A stretch of DNA of 64,000 bases from Pythium myriotylum (GCA_023091665.1 JALJCQ010000007.1:434001-498000); one strand, 5' to 3'; shown: positions 42,136-53,167, counted from the stretch's first letter. The notes: generated by a model from the sequence alone, not told the origin. Made by a program: numbers and translations.

Positions 42136-42813
42136 TTGCATGTTTTATGTCCAAGTCGCCATGCGGAGATCAGGTTTCGAAGTCGCAAAGACGCAAAATT
42201 TGTGACTTCATGTCGTATTTGTTTTTGGTTAGATTTTTTTTATTTTGGCCTGTGCGAGTCTAAAAATTCGGTTCAGACTAAAATCAGGTGTGGGCGGAGA
42301 ACAGTCGAGAGCACACGCCTTCGAGAGAAGAAAAGCGCCCGCCATGTGGCTGCCGCCGCTCACTTTCACGTGCCGCGTCACGAAGGCGCCACGGCGTTTT
42401 CCAGAAGGATAGGATGGAGTGCTTGGCAGAGAGCGCGTCGAGAGACGCCGAGCTCAACGTGGACTTTGGACGCGACTATCTTTGTGGTCTAAACTCGCCC
42501 CCCTGTGCCTGCACCGCGTTTGGCGCGTAGATGGGTTGAGTCGAATCGGCGTGAGTAACAAAGGGTTTCGGCTCGCGCCGTGATTGGGCCCCGCCCGGTC
42601 CTTCGTGTCAGGGCCAGCTGGTTTGGAGCCATAAGGGCTAGGGCTCCGTCCTACCTTTTGGGGCGGAGAAACCCAACACAGGCCAAAAAAACGAAGGGTG
42701 CTCCGGGTGAGAATCAGGGCTCCTCGACGCCTCTCCAGCGACAGTCAGTCGGCCACTCCATCTCGAGTACATCCGTCGTCATTCTCCCGACGACCTCGCC
42801 TGTCACGAGCGTA

Positions 42814-42844
<31 letters not shown>

Positions 42845-42980
42845 GACGGAAGCGCGCGTTCGCTTTCGCGTTCGATCCATCCATCCATCCATCAGCTCCC
42901 GTCTAACACGCGGTCTATCGCGCCGTGGACTCCAGCTCGATCCCGTCAATCGCGCGAGTCCAACCTCGCGTCTAAAAACC
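42136..42980. promoter_or_regulatory. 5' region of the EGF-like gene, with microsatellites
   Basis: Between the channel stop and the next ATG I see no gene. A (CT)n run lies at about 42814-42836 and (ATCC)4 at about 42875-42892, both likely in the leader of the next gene. No consensus oomycete initiator could be fixed. Confidence 0.45.
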
Positions 42981-44101
42981 ATGCGGTCTCTCCTGCGGCT
43001 CGCGGCCGCCTTTCTCGCTCTCGTCGGGAGCTCCTCGCAAGCTGCCTCGCTCGGCAAGGAGTGCAACAGCAACAGCGACTGCGCCGACGGCGCCACGTGC
43101 GTGGCCGGCGACTCGGTCACGTCGGTGCAGCGCTGCGTCGCCGGCACGGTCTGCGGCGGCTCGGTGCTCGGCGCGTGTCCCGGCGACGAGATCAGCGGCC
43201 AGCTCGCCTGCATCTGGCGCGAAGACGCGCAGACGTGCGCGTCGAGCCCGTCGGGCTGCGCCGAGATCGGCGGCGCGCTCGGCATCTACAAGTGCATCTC
43301 GCTCGACCGCTGCGACGAGTATTTCGCCGGCCAGTGCAGCGGCAAGTGCAACGTGAACGGCAAGCAGTGCAACGGCCGCGGCACGTGTCTCTTCACGGGC
43401 TCCTCGGGCGCCAAGCCCACGTTCGGCTGCGCGTGTGACTCGGGCTGGAACGGCACGCTCTGCAATAACGTGGTCGACGGTAAGAGAACACGCATTGCGG
43501 TGGGAATGGGTGGGTAAAGAGAGCTGACGTGGACACTACGCAAGCAGATACGTGCATTGAAGACGTCGGACAGTGCGGCGACCACGGCACGTGTGTCGGC
43601 AATTCGTGCTCGTGCAAAAACGGCTACACGGGCGACCAGTGCCAGATCGCGCCTGCCACCAGTACGTCATTCGCGCCCCTGCCTGTCTCTCTATTGAGGC
43701 GACGCTAACTCTACCCGCTATAATTTTTTTTTGTAGACGTATCTTCCTCCGGCTCGGATTCCGGCTCGGGCTCCGGCGGTAGCATCACGACCAAATCGCC
43801 TTCCTCGTCTACGACGTCGCCCTCGACGACCTCGGGGCCGAGCACTGCCGCCTCCAAGGCCAATGCGACCGACACAATCTCTAAAGACTCGAGCGGCCCG
43901 TCGGCGCTCGTGATCGTCATGGCCGTGCTCGTGGCGCTCATCATCGTCGGCGCCATCCTCTTCGTGTTCATCGCGCGCAAGCGCCGACGGGAGCAGGAAG
44001 CCTTGGAGGCCGGCGGCGCCTTCAATCGCACCGACAGCGTCGTCGCTGCGGTCGAAGGCGCACGGCCGCCCACGCCCAAGCAAAAGATCGTGATCATGTA
44101 A
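42981..44101 (+). CDS. Secreted/membrane EGF-like protein, type I
   Basis: Three exons keep frame: 42981-43479, 43548-43661 and 43737-44101, with GTAAGA...CAG and GTACGT...TAG introns. The N-terminus is a signal peptide (MRSLLRLAAAFLALVGSSSQ). The ectodomain is cysteine-rich, with CNSNSDCADGATCVAGDS and two EGF-like modules (GRGTCLFTG...FGCACDSGWNGTLC and GDHGTCVGNSCSCKNGYTG). A Ser/Gly/Thr stalk, likely O-glycosylated, leads to a membrane helix (ALVIVMAVLVALIIVGAILF) and a short basic tail (IARKRRREQEALEAGG). Such proteins may serve in adhesion or sensing. The exact role cannot be read. Codon use is very GC-rich in the third position, like its neighbours. Confidence 0.82.
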
Positions 44102-44519
44102 CGCGACCACCCCGCGGGAACAAAGAACAGAGCTCTTCAGTAGTCTTGACTACGTGTTTCCTCCTGGGACAGACCCCCCTCCCCTCCGTCAATTGAAGGG
44201 CGGAGACAAACGCGAAGTTCGCAGCCATCGTGAGTCGGCCGTGTCGCAGACAACGCAGAAACCCACTCGAGGTGAAGGCTCTCCCCCCCCATGGGCAACT
44301 GATAGCGATAGGAAACAGTATGTAGGTGCTACGTAAGAACGATACCGAGATCTTGGTTGGATCTTCAGTGGCCAGTGGCCCCAGTCTCTTTTGCACGTGG
44401 AGAAGTTGAAGTTACCGCTTCTCTCCTCGTCATGTGGGCCACATGACGACTACAAAATATTTTGGCGTCGGTTGGCGAGAATTTCTCGCGAGAAGGCCGC
44501 GAACACGGAGAAAGAAAAC

Positions 44520-46997
44520 ATGGCTTCAGTCTCTCCTCTGGCCCGTGTAGACGTGGCTCCTGGAGAACTTGACATTCTCTTCCTCGTGGTGCAGTACCTT
44601 CGAGAACTTGGGCTCAGCACGAGCGTCGTGGCGTTGCTGCGGGAGAGCGGAGTCGATCCGTTCTGGCTCTGCGGGCCGTCCCGGGAGGTTGCGTTGCTGC
44701 GCGAATGGGTCTTTCAAGGAGAATGGACACGCGTGCGGTCGCTGCTCGAGCCGCTTCGCCGGATCCTGGGAGACCACGGGTTCGCTTTGGCGATCGCACT
44801 GATCAACAAGCAAGAGCTGCTCGAGCAGTTCTACTTGGTCGGCACCACCTCCGACACACGGCGCGACATTCTAGACAAGCTGCAGACAAGTGCACACGTC
44901 GCTCGACTCACCAAGCAAGAGCTCCAGCAATGTGTGCAGACGGTTCAGAGAGGAGAGGAGAGGAAGGCTCCATGGAGCTTGGACGAGGCGAGGCTGGCGT
45001 GCTTCGGATCGCTCGTGCCGTTGTTTCGCGATGAGATCGGCCACGAGGACGAAGAGAGCAAGTACCAGACCATGCCGCGGCGGCAACTCGTGGCTTTGCT
45101 GAACGATGCGCTGCTGCTGCACAAGAGCCAAACAGGTGGAGAGCAGGACGTGGTGTCTGTCAAGGCGTCGTCGCGTGATCGTGTAGAGGGCATGCACGCA
45201 GACGAGGTCTCCTCGCTACGACTGACGACGGCGTTCCATCATGACCAGGAGTCAAGAATGAGCAATCCGCTGACTCGATCCATCAACCTCTCGAGGGCTG
45301 GAAGGAAGCACGAGGAGTTCGTGGCCAAACCCGATCTTCACCATGTTCATAGCCCACTCTCAATGTCGATGGATTTCTCAACTAGACCCAGCATCTCACA
45401 AAGACAACAAAGATCTCACGACACTCAAGATCCTATTTCCAAGGAGAAGCAGGAAGAGGAGGGAAGGGAGTCGAGCCAGGAAGATGGAGAATCTAGCGGA
45501 CTGAACGCCATCCAGGAGAGTATTAGTGTCGTCGACGCAGAGACCCAGACCGACGAGCCTGTTGAGATAATCTACTCCGAATCAAGCCACACAAAGATCC
45601 ACACCTTGGTGGCATCTACCACTGAGCAACTCGTTGACAGTCAGGATCAGCTGACACAAAGCAACCAAGAAGCAGACCAACCGAATTCCGGTCATATTGA
45701 GGAACCAATTTTATTCAACAAATCAAGCCTCTCAAACAAGAGTAGCGCTCCACTTGAGGCGTGGTCATCCTCAGTCAGAGAAAAAGAAGGGCAATCGATT
45801 GTATCCGCAAGAGACGAACCACAGCAAGAACTCACGTCATCAGTGAACAAGGATGGGAGTGGTGTAGGTCGAAGCGAAGATCAAGAGGAGCCATCGCTTG
45901 AGATCGGGCTGGAGGAACAGGACGAAGACGACCACGTTGACAGCGAGAGTGAAGAGCCTCCTCGTTCGTATTCGCAGCTTACCCTCGACTCGCTCGTTCG
46001 CGCTCGCGTGGTCGCTGAAGTTCGGGAAGCTCAGGCGATTCGTGCCATGGATATCTCACCTGATGGCAGTGAGATGGTTATCGGTACCAACGCTCGAGCG
46101 CTTCGCGTTTTTGATTTGACGGAACCGCTCGCGAACATGACGGCAGGAATCGCAGATAATCGCTCGTTCCTCCCACTGCTCCCAGTCAGTCTGGAGCGCC
46201 ATAAGCACCACTCCTCGCCGATCTACACAGCATGCTACAATCACGCTCCTCCCAGTCAAATGAATCCTCTCATCGCGACTGGTGCTGCTGAATCGTCCAT
46301 CAAAGTTCTCTCTCGCTGGTCGCAACGAGAGGTTTGGATCCGCGGCCACAGCGGGAAGTCTAGGGCGCTGCAGTTCGTGTCTCCTTCTTTGCTCAGCTCT
46401 GCTGCGTCGGGGGACCTGGTTATTCGAATTTGGGACGTCGAAACGACCAGCGGAGACCAGTGTGTGCAACGTTTGGACGGCCACGTCGGCGAGATCCAAG
46501 CCATGGCCGTCTCAAGCGCTCCACACGGCGACCCAATTGGACAGTGTCTGGTCAGTTCCTCCATGGACCGCACCGTGAGGCTGTGGGATCTTCGAGCGGC
46601 GAAATGCGTCCGTGTCATAGCTCGCACGGCTTCGCCAGCATTTGCTCTCGCTCTACACGAGGCAGCAGCGAGTGTACTTGCAACGGGCCACCAAGACGGC
46701 ACTTTGGCTCTTTGGGATCTTCGGACGTCGTCCTCGAAGACTGCCAAGCCGCTGGCGACGGTCTCGCACCACCAAGATGAGTGTCGCGCCGTCTCCTGGT
46801 CGCCGGATGGCCACTGGCTCCTCAGTGGCTCGTTCGACGGCACGCTCTGTCTCTTGGACGCAAGCGACAGTCTCAGCGCCGTCGCGTCTTTCCACCAGCA
46901 CGAGGACAAGATCCTCCAAGCAACATGGCATCCAACGGTTCCGGCGGTAGTCACCACCGGAGCCGACAAACTCGTCAAGCTATGGGGCTTTTCGTGA
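44520..46997 (+). CDS. LisH/CTLH-WD40 protein, WDR47-like
   Basis: The ATG at 44520 starts MASVSPLARV; the open frame extends slightly upstream without an ATG. The N-terminus is LisH/CTLH-like: LVVQYLRELGLSTSVVALLR, then VALLREWVFQGEWTRVRSLL and LINKQELLEQFYLVG. This order is that of WDR47 and related proteins, in which these helices mediate dimerisation and microtubule-linked functions. The middle, about residues 220-500, is Ser/Glu/Gln-rich and poorly ordered. WD40 repeats follow: MDISPDGSEMVIGTNARALR, LVIRIWDVETTSGD, SSMDRTVRLWDLRAAKC, TGHQDGTLALWDL, WSPDGHWLLSGSFDG and TTGADKLVKLWGF. No intron is apparent in 826 codons. It is likely cytoplasmic; the partner is unknown. Confidence 0.82.
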   Translation: MASVSPLARVDVAPGELDILFLVVQYLRELGLSTSVVALLRESGVDPFWLCGPSREVALLREWVFQGEWTRVRSLLEPLRRILGDHGFALAIALINKQELLEQFYLVGTTSDTRRDILDKLQTSAHVARLTKQELQQCVQTVQRGEERKAPWSLDEARLACFGSLVPLFRDEIGHEDEESKYQTMPRRQLVALLNDALLLHKSQTGGEQDVVSVKASSRDRVEGMHADEVSSLRLTTAFHHDQESRMSNPLTRSINLSRAGRKHEEFVAKPDLHHVHSPLSMSMDFSTRPSISQRQQRSHDTQDPISKEKQEEEGRESSQEDGESSGLNAIQESISVVDAETQTDEPVEIIYSESSHTKIHTLVASTTEQLVDSQDQLTQSNQEADQPNSGHIEEPILFNKSSLSNKSSAPLEAWSSSVREKEGQSIVSARDEPQQELTSSVNKDGSGVGRSEDQEEPSLEIGLEEQDEDDHVDSESEEPPRSYSQLTLDSLVRARVVAEVREAQAIRAMDISPDGSEMVIGTNARALRVFDLTEPLANMTAGIADNRSFLPLLPVSLERHKHHSSPIYTACYNHAPPSQMNPLIATGAAESSIKVLSRWSQREVWIRGHSGKSRALQFVSPSLLSSAASGDLVIRIWDVETTSGDQCVQRLDGHVGEIQAMAVSSAPHGDPIGQCLVSSSMDRTVRLWDLRAAKCVRVIARTASPAFALALHEAAASVLATGHQDGTLALWDLRTSSSKTAKPLATVSHHQDECRAVSWSPDGHWLLSGSFDGTLCLLDASDSLSAVASFHQHEDKILQATWHPTVPAVVTTGADKLVKLWGFS

Positions 46998-47160
46998 GGT
47001 CATATCGATCTACTTGTGCAAATCCTCAAATCCTATTTACGAGCGAAGACGACCCCACAGGCGGAGGGGAGGTGCGAACGGCTCCTAGTTCCAAGCGCAT
47101 CTCCGCTCTGTCGGTCCCCGTTCCTGCGTTCTGTGGGTTGGGCTACCAATATCTGCAAAT

Positions 47161-48418
47161 CTACTTGGACCCGGGGGACTTGGAGCGCTGCTTGGCGTTG
47201 GTCTTCTTCTTCTTGTTCTTGAACTCGGCAAAGCTCTTGGGGTCGCACTCGGGGCAGAGCCACGTGTCCGGATGGCGGCCGTCCGAGAAGCCGACGCACT
47301 CGAGGTGGTACCACTGCGACGGGTTGGGGCATTTCTTGCCGTCGCAGGCGATCATGTTGCCGTAGCTGGGCAGGTTACAGATGCAGTAGAGCTCGTTGTC
47401 CTCGCCATTGTCCTCTTTCTTCTTGGACGACTCGGCCTTCTTGCCGTTGCTCTTGCTCGGGTGGCTCTTGTCGCTGGGCGCGTCGCGCGACGACGACGGC
47501 GGTGGACCGGCGGGTTTGCTTCTCGCGGTCGGACGCGACGGCGTGGGCGCGTCGTCGTCGTGGTCGAGGTGGCGCTTGGCGTCGTGCTTGGCGTCGCCGT
47601 TGACCGAGACGTCGCGCTGGCGCTTGCGGCTGTTGCTGTTGCTCTTCTTGCGCTGCTGGCTCTTGGCGGCCTTGCTCTTCTCCGGCGGACGGTGGCGCAC
47701 CACGGCCTTCTCGCCGTTGCGCACGCGCTGCATGAACGAGACGATCGACTCGTCTTCCTCCACTTCGAGCGTGCAGTCGAAGTGGCGCGCCACGACGGCC
47801 GCGAGCTCCTCCTTGTCAAAGTCGTCGCGCACCGTGATCTGGTAGAACTGCGCATACCGCAGCAGCGCCGGCATCTAACAAGGCCAGACAAGTTTTTTTC
47901 AGCTAAGTGCTCACGGCGGTTAGACCGGTCTATCGCAGGCGCGGCCACACACCCCGAGGCTCGTAAAGTCGACCATCAATCGCGGCGGATAGACCACTTT
48001 CTTGCTGCTCTCGTCCGCGCGGTCGTCGTCCTCGTAGCCTACAGCACGCGGCCTGGTCAGTCGGCTGCCCACGACGAAGAGAGCGCGACGAGGGAGCCGG
48101 CGATCCGTCGTCATCCTCTCCCACGCGCGGCGACTCACCGTCGTCCACGTCGTAGTACTCCTCCGGGTCCTCCTGGGTTAGACCACGCGGGTCGGTTAGT
48201 CCGTGCGGCAGCTCGACAAGGCCTGCCGCTCGTCGGCGCGGCGCGTACCATGGCGACGACGCTTCTCTCCGGCGGGCGAAATGGGGAAATTCAACGCCGC
48301 CCGCCCGCGCAGGCTGGTGGGCGAGACGGGCGAAGGGAGTTCTATTTGGAGAAGAGGCCCGCTCGAGGCTAGACCAAACTAGTGGCGTGTTTTGAACCCA
48401 TCGGAGATCACAGGGCAT
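47161..48418 (-). CDS. SAP30-type Sin3-binding domain fused to an ING-like PHD finger
   Basis: Three exons are inferred: 48418-48139, 48038-47953 and 47874-47161, with GTGAGT...CTGTAG and GTGTGT...GTTAG introns. Across the second splice the protein reads VDFTSLG-MPALLRYAQFYQI and continues DDFDKEELAAVVARHFDCTL, the SAP30 Sin3-binding signature (VDF..L..P.LRRY...L..LA..V.RHF). A basic Lys/Ser/Arg-rich linker follows. The C-terminus is a PHD finger close to ING proteins: ELYCICNLPSYGNMIACDGK, CPNPSQWYHLECVGF, DTWLCPECD. All zinc ligands (C4HC3) are visible. SAP30 and ING proteins are separate subunits of Sin3-HDAC complexes in animals and fungi, so the fusion suggests a histone-reading HDAC adaptor. 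The first exon and its start are less certain. Confidence 0.78.
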
Positions 48419-48488
48419 GGATTCTCTTCGTTACACAGGGACCACTGTACGGATGATCGGGATGGGGGGGCATGATGGAGATCGCATG

Positions 48489-49547
48489 CTACAGCGTCGT
48501 CGTGCTGCCGTAGGTCTCACTGACGCTCTCGACGAGTGGCGGGCCTTCGGCGGGCGTGATGAGCCCGTGGGTCGACTGCGGCGTGGGCTCGAGCAGCCCG
48601 TGGTAGAAGCGTCCGCGCACGGCGCTGTTGAACTGCAGCGTGCTCACTTCGCGGTTCGAGAGCACGCGCTGCGTCGGCCCGCGATGCACTTCCTTCTGGA
48701 GACGCGAGAGGAACTCGACGACGCGCTCGACCGTGGCTTGGGCAGTGCTCGCGCCCGGTGTGACCTCGACAGGAGGCAGTAGCACGCACGGATGGAAGAA
48801 ACGGACGCCGAGGAACCGACCGCGGTGCTTGAGTCGCTGCCTGTATGAACCAACCAACCACCACACTCAGTCCATGCTCCTTGGCATTTGTAGCAACGTA
48901 GCAATTGACTCACTGGATCGCGTCGACCGACAAGTTGATGGTGCTGGTCGCGAGCACCGTCACGGAGGAGACGACGGCCTCGAGCGACTGAAAGAGCTTG
49001 ACTTTGGCCTCGAGGTCGTCGGGGATCTGGAAGAGACTTCCGTCAGGTTTGCCTGCTTTCTATTCGCACACTGCCACGCAACGCACCGCCTCGATCACAA
49101 AGCCGGCGCTGGCGCAGTCGCGCAGATCGCTCACGACGCGCACGCGGCTGCACGCGCGCGTGATCATGCTCTTGGTCACGTAGCCCAAGTGGAGCATCGG
49201 GTTCATCAGCTCATACGCGAACGTCGAGAGCTAAGCACCACACCGAAACAGCTACAGTCAGCACGACGACTGCGCCACATGCACGCGCTCGGCTGCAACG
49301 CAACGCAACGCACCGCGGTCGCCGTGTCGGCGTTGTGGTCGTAGACGACGACGTTGACGCCCAGCAGCGACAGGTCCAGCGCGATGCATCGGCCCAGGAA
49401 GCCGGCGCCGACCACGGCGACCGTGGAGGCCCCCGCGCGACGCTGCAGCGCCTCGTTGACGTACGCAGAGGGCGACGCGGCCGAGGCAGAAGAGGGCGAC
49501 GACGGCGGCCCAGCCGACGAGCGAGGGCGAGCTTCTCCGTGGGCCAT
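48489..49547 (-). CDS. 3-hydroxyacyl-CoA dehydrogenase-like (NAD-binding domain) protein
   Basis: Four exons keep frame: 49547-49314, 49230-49087, 49026-48914 and 48840-48489, with introns starting GTGCGT, GTGCGT and GTGAGT; about 280 residues result. The Rossmann motif reads VAVVGAGFLGRCIALDLSLL with VVVYDHNADTAT after it. Then come GFVIEA-IPDDLEAKVKLFQS, VTVLATSTINLSVDAI and RFLGVRFFHPCVLLPPVEVT, which parallel the NAD-binding domain of HADH-type enzymes (E.V.ED...K..., ...SNTS.LS, G.HFFNP...VEV). The expected C-terminal dimerisation domain is not seen; instead the tail ends GSTTTL. The catalytic His sits in FFHP as in the family. The enzyme may be truncated or a divergent paralogue. Substrate unknown. 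Confidence 0.72.
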
Positions 49548-49589
49548 TTTCGAGGTCGTCGGGATCAGATGGGCAAACCAGACATGGGC

Positions 49590-50380
49590 GCAGTCAGAGG
49601 AATAAATATATCTAATTTCAGTTGATGAAGCTGTATCTACTGAAATAAGATGTAGTATACCAGATTGGGTCCCTTTGCCTGTGAGAAATCTTCCACTGGG
49701 ATTCCGACGCTGTCATGCTCGGCGCTCTTCCTTATCTCGTTACTTGTCAAAATCCCGTTCCTCTACAAGGTGGTTGCCATAGTGTGGGGGGCTTTCGTCG
49801 CTGTTGGTACGAACTGAGCCTTCAATCCAGAGGACGACTTTGCGCGCGTTCGTGCAGCTCAGCTGCCTGCTCATCCTACACACCTGCACACTGAGCTTCG
49901 CCGTCAGCGAAAACGAGCACTGCGTCAGCTTCGACGACCCGGAGAAGCAACGAGAGATCCCGTCGCAGCTCACGGGCGAACCACGACGACGAAGACTATC
50001 CTCACGAAGGCGCCATGGTCCCTCACGACAGCCATTTCCATCCAAGCCGCGAGTGCGCTCGCTGCCCAGCTCGCCACCAAAGCGCAGCTCGTACGTGGCG
50101 ATGTCACCCTCCAAATCGAAGCACACAACAGAAATGTCACTCCAAGCTAAGAACACCAATATCACTTTTGAGTCCATTGCAAGTCTCTCGGTTTGATCTG
50201 GACAGGTCGCAAAGATGGCGAAGCAGATGTTCATGCGCGCCATGGGCTCTAGGAAGAGCTTAGCAAGCGTGGCGCTGTCCTGCGCAGCGTCGAGATGGGT
50301 GAGTCGTCGCTCAGTATGGACGACCGCAGGTGCGATGGCTGCCCTGACGTTTGAAAGTGGCGATGCTGCTAAGCCCATGG
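49590..50380. repeat. Diverged repeat related to 54660-55300
   Basis: TTGCCTGTGAGAAATCTTCC at 49672 and the nearby GCTCGGCGCTCTTCCT match the block at 54750-54800 in the same orientation, and the following segment keeps CAGAGGACGACT and GGAGAAGCAACGAGAG. No transposase is recognisable in either copy. The open frame on the minus strand across the stretch shows no domain. Family unknown. Confidence 0.5.
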
Positions 50381-51015
50381 ACCTCGAGTAAACGACTAGA
50401 CGACTCTATGCAGTCGGAGCGAGCTCCAGCAACCAGGTGTATGGAGTCGATATCTCGACTGCCACGAATGGCAATTAGTCGCGTGCGACTGACGCGGTTA
50501 CGCGTGGTAGAGCGCGCGTCCACCAAGCGCGTCTTGCACGCGTTTTCGTCCCTTTTTCGCTCTTGTCTTTGCGCGAGAGGCCATCCAAGCAGCCATCCAA
50601 GCTCACAACAAAGAGCATCAGTATCATGCGTTTCTTCAATGTACTGCTATTGTGAACATCCCCCAAAAGGGCTTCAGACCCCGACAGGAACACGGGGACC
50701 AAAACTGACCCCTCAGTTTCTGCACACCAAAATGTAGAAAATAGAAGCTTTCAGTCTCTACGGTTTCGATTCCCGTACTGCATCCCGAGAATACTCACGT
50801 TTTCGGTTTCCCCGATTTCGCAGTTCACACCTATTTTTAAGGATTCATCTTGTACCCGCACAAATCATCTATTGTCAACGTCATCTATTCTGGCCAAATG
50901 AATTGCAAATACACCACTAAATAGCCCTTATTTATTTAGCTAACCCCTATTTATCATATAAATCACGCAGCCAACCCCTTATTATAAAACACCACCCCGA
51001 TATAGGTGACTCAGG
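50381..51015. other. No gene recognised
   Basis: AT-rich towards 51000, with repeated CCCTTATTTA / CCCCTATTTAT units around 50920-50960. No domain on either strand. Confidence 0.5.
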
Positions 51016-51942
51016 ATGTCCACCCATCCATTTCCTGTTCTGTATGCTTTTGTTATAGAGTTCGCATTCACGCCGAATGCCTCTTTCAGAAGAGCATTCC
51101 GAGCTTATTACAGCGCAATTCGGGTCGTGCCAACGTCAGCGATGTTCGCCGAGGTCGCCGTCCGAATTGGAAGTTTTGGAGCGACAAGCAGGACGTCTGT
51201 GCCGGTTCCGGACGCTCGTTTCCCGTTCTCGCTCGAGTCCTCGTTCGATATGCTAAACGAAGCCGTGAATTCGCGCGTGGATACAGCTCTTACGGCCTAC
51301 GATCACGTGGCGAGTCGCGAGGACACCACCGTCTACCTACGCCCCACCTCAACGGCTCCGCAAAAGGATCTAGTGCCTCTCACGGCCGACAACTACCGCT
51401 CTCGCATCATGGCTTGTCGCGCGCTATTCGACAAGCGCCGTAACCGTGCCGGTGAGTTCGTCTTTGAGCTCTTTGTTTTTGCTGTGAAGCGGGGGTCCAC
51501 GACAAACTCGCACCGAGCAACACACTCGCGTATCGCCGACGCAACCGTCGCGATCGGCAACTTTCTTCGTGACCGCCCGGACGTGCAGGTTGGCGAGATT
51601 GCTCGCACGCATTGGGCGATGTCGCACGCGCGCCAACCGAATGGGACGGCGGTCGAAGTTCCGTCCTCTGCGACCTTCCGCCAGGCACAGCACATCGACT
51701 CTATTCGTGACGCGATCCCGCCTCCTCAGGACGAGAGCGACTTTGGCATCGTGAGGGCACGTCGGATGGGTTCCCGTGAACTGGAGCTGCACCTCAATGT
51801 CAAGGATCTGAGACATTTTCTCGGGCTCCCGGCCCACAACCTTCTTGCTGATGGCATTTTCCGCTCGTTCGTGCCACCGAGGATGCCCGACGAGGACGTC
51901 CCCGATGTCGATCACCTTGATAGTGAGGAAGACAACGAATAG
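51016..51942 (+). CDS. Unassigned intact 308-codon ORF, probably repeat-borne
   Basis: The frame runs without stop from ATG 51016 (MSTHPFPVLYAFVIEFAF) to TAG 51942. It has no signal peptide or membrane segment. The middle is basic and helical (KRRNRAGEFVFELFVFAVKR), followed by HSRIADATVAIGNFLRD and HWAMSHARQPNGTAVEVPSS. The C-terminus is acidic (VPDVDHLDSEEDNE). I recall similar lone ORFs among oomycete repeats but cannot name a domain. A Tc1/mariner transposase lies convergently 137 bp away (52079). It could be an accessory ORF of a transposon or a free host gene. Base composition and the clean frame set it apart from the decayed neighbours. Confidence 0.5.
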   Translation: MSTHPFPVLYAFVIEFAFTPNASFRRAFRAYYSAIRVVPTSAMFAEVAVRIGSFGATSRTSVPVPDARFPFSLESSFDMLNEAVNSRVDTALTAYDHVASREDTTVYLRPTSTAPQKDLVPLTADNYRSRIMACRALFDKRRNRAGEFVFELFVFAVKRGSTTNSHRATHSRIADATVAIGNFLRDRPDVQVGEIARTHWAMSHARQPNGTAVEVPSSATFRQAQHIDSIRDAIPPPQDESDFGIVRARRMGSRELELHLNVKDLRHFLGLPAHNLLADGIFRSFVPPRMPDEDVPDVDHLDSEEDNE

Positions 51943-52078
51943 ATGCTTTTTGGCTGAAAAATCAGTTATATATTTTGCCACAAGGGCTCACCAGAAACCC
52001 TCTCTTCGTTCAACCCTCTCTTCGTTCGGTAACCCACCCACCCCACCACCTCCTCCCATTCCGCCTCCCCGCGGTTGC

Positions 52079-53167
52079 TCACGCTTTGAACGCGGCTTCT
52101 TCGAGCCCATTCTCTCCATATCCACAATGGCGGTAGATGTTGCGGTCGTGCTGTGTCTCGCGGAGGCAGACACGCATCGCCGTCTCCAAAACCTTCTCTG
52201 GATATAGCGGGAACACGAGATTAGCACGGCGCGTTAGCCATTGCTTCAGACGGGCAAACATGAACTCGATCGGATTGAGATGCGGGCAGTAAGGCGGAAG
52301 ATAGATGAGCAGCGCGCCGCACTGCTCCACAACGTCCGCAAGTTCTGCATACATGTGGATCTTAGCATTATCGATCACAACGATCGATCGTGGAAGCGGC
52401 CAAGGATTCAGTGTCGGCACGACGGTCTTCACGAACCCTTCGTGGAACGAGTTCCGCGTGAACGTCCCGCGGGTAGACGTCCACGTCAGGAACCCGTTCG
52501 CAAGCCGCCAACACAGACACCCTCGTACCTACACAAACGACACCTCATCATACGCTTTCCCCTTACTTCCCGAGAAACTCTTACCGCGACTGGAGGATCG
52601 ACGCACCACAGCGCGGGATCCGCGTCGTGACCAACCGTACTTCCGAGCAGAGTCCGTTCCGTTTTTGCTTGTTTCGTCCACAAAAACTACTTGCTCAGGA
52701 TAGCTGTAGAACGAGGCCATCTTACTCTTGTATGCCGCCACTTCCTGTGGCAGGGCCTCGCGTGCTCGCTTCTCAAACACCTTGCGCGATAGACCCAAAT
52801 CGAAACGCAGCGCCCGCAGTATTGTGGCGTGTGACAGACGAAGTCGAGCACTCGGAAACTGTCGTAGCAGTCCCACACGAAGTTCTTCGACGTAGAAGCA
52901 CGGAAACGACTGCACAAACGACGAAATATAGTCTAGCACCTCTGGAGAGTAGCGACTCCGGCGTTGGCTGCGCTCTCCAGTTTTGCGGCCGTACCGCTCA
53001 AAGTTTCCATGCCAGCGCCGGAGACTACGTACGGAGACGCCAAGTACTCTCGCTGTGTGCACCAACTCGACGCCGTACACGTACACCAGCGTGACCGCTC
53101 GCCAGCGGACATCAGTCGAGTACATCCTGTCCAATTGTCCAATTGATTCCAACTCCGTTGCGACCAC
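52079..53167 (-). pseudogene. Tc1/mariner (DD34E-like) transposase with one in-frame stop
   Basis: The minus-strand frame of 363 codons is interrupted only by TAG at 52529-52531. It opens with an HTH (YVYGVELVHTARVLGVSVRS, LRRWHGNFERYG) and a linker with FPCFYVEELRVGLLRQF. The DDE core has EQVVFVDETSKNGTDSARKY (D1), RSIVVIDNAKIHMYAELADV (D2) and YLPPYCPHLNPIEFMFARLK, whose Glu is the third acidic residue, with about 34 residues between the last two. Tc1/mariner enzymes cut and paste at TA. Apart from the stop it looks almost intact. Terminal repeats were not found by eye. Confidence 0.85.

Noticed and set aside
41337..42141. Frames on both strands over the channel C-terminus
   Set aside because: Shadows of the RCK2 and tail coding sequence in GC-rich DNA.
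47272..48372. 366-codon plus-strand frame over the SAP30/PHD gene
   Set aside because: It is antisense to a spliced gene with clear domains; its hydrophobic Val/Leu/Ala runs mirror Lys/Asp/Ser codons.
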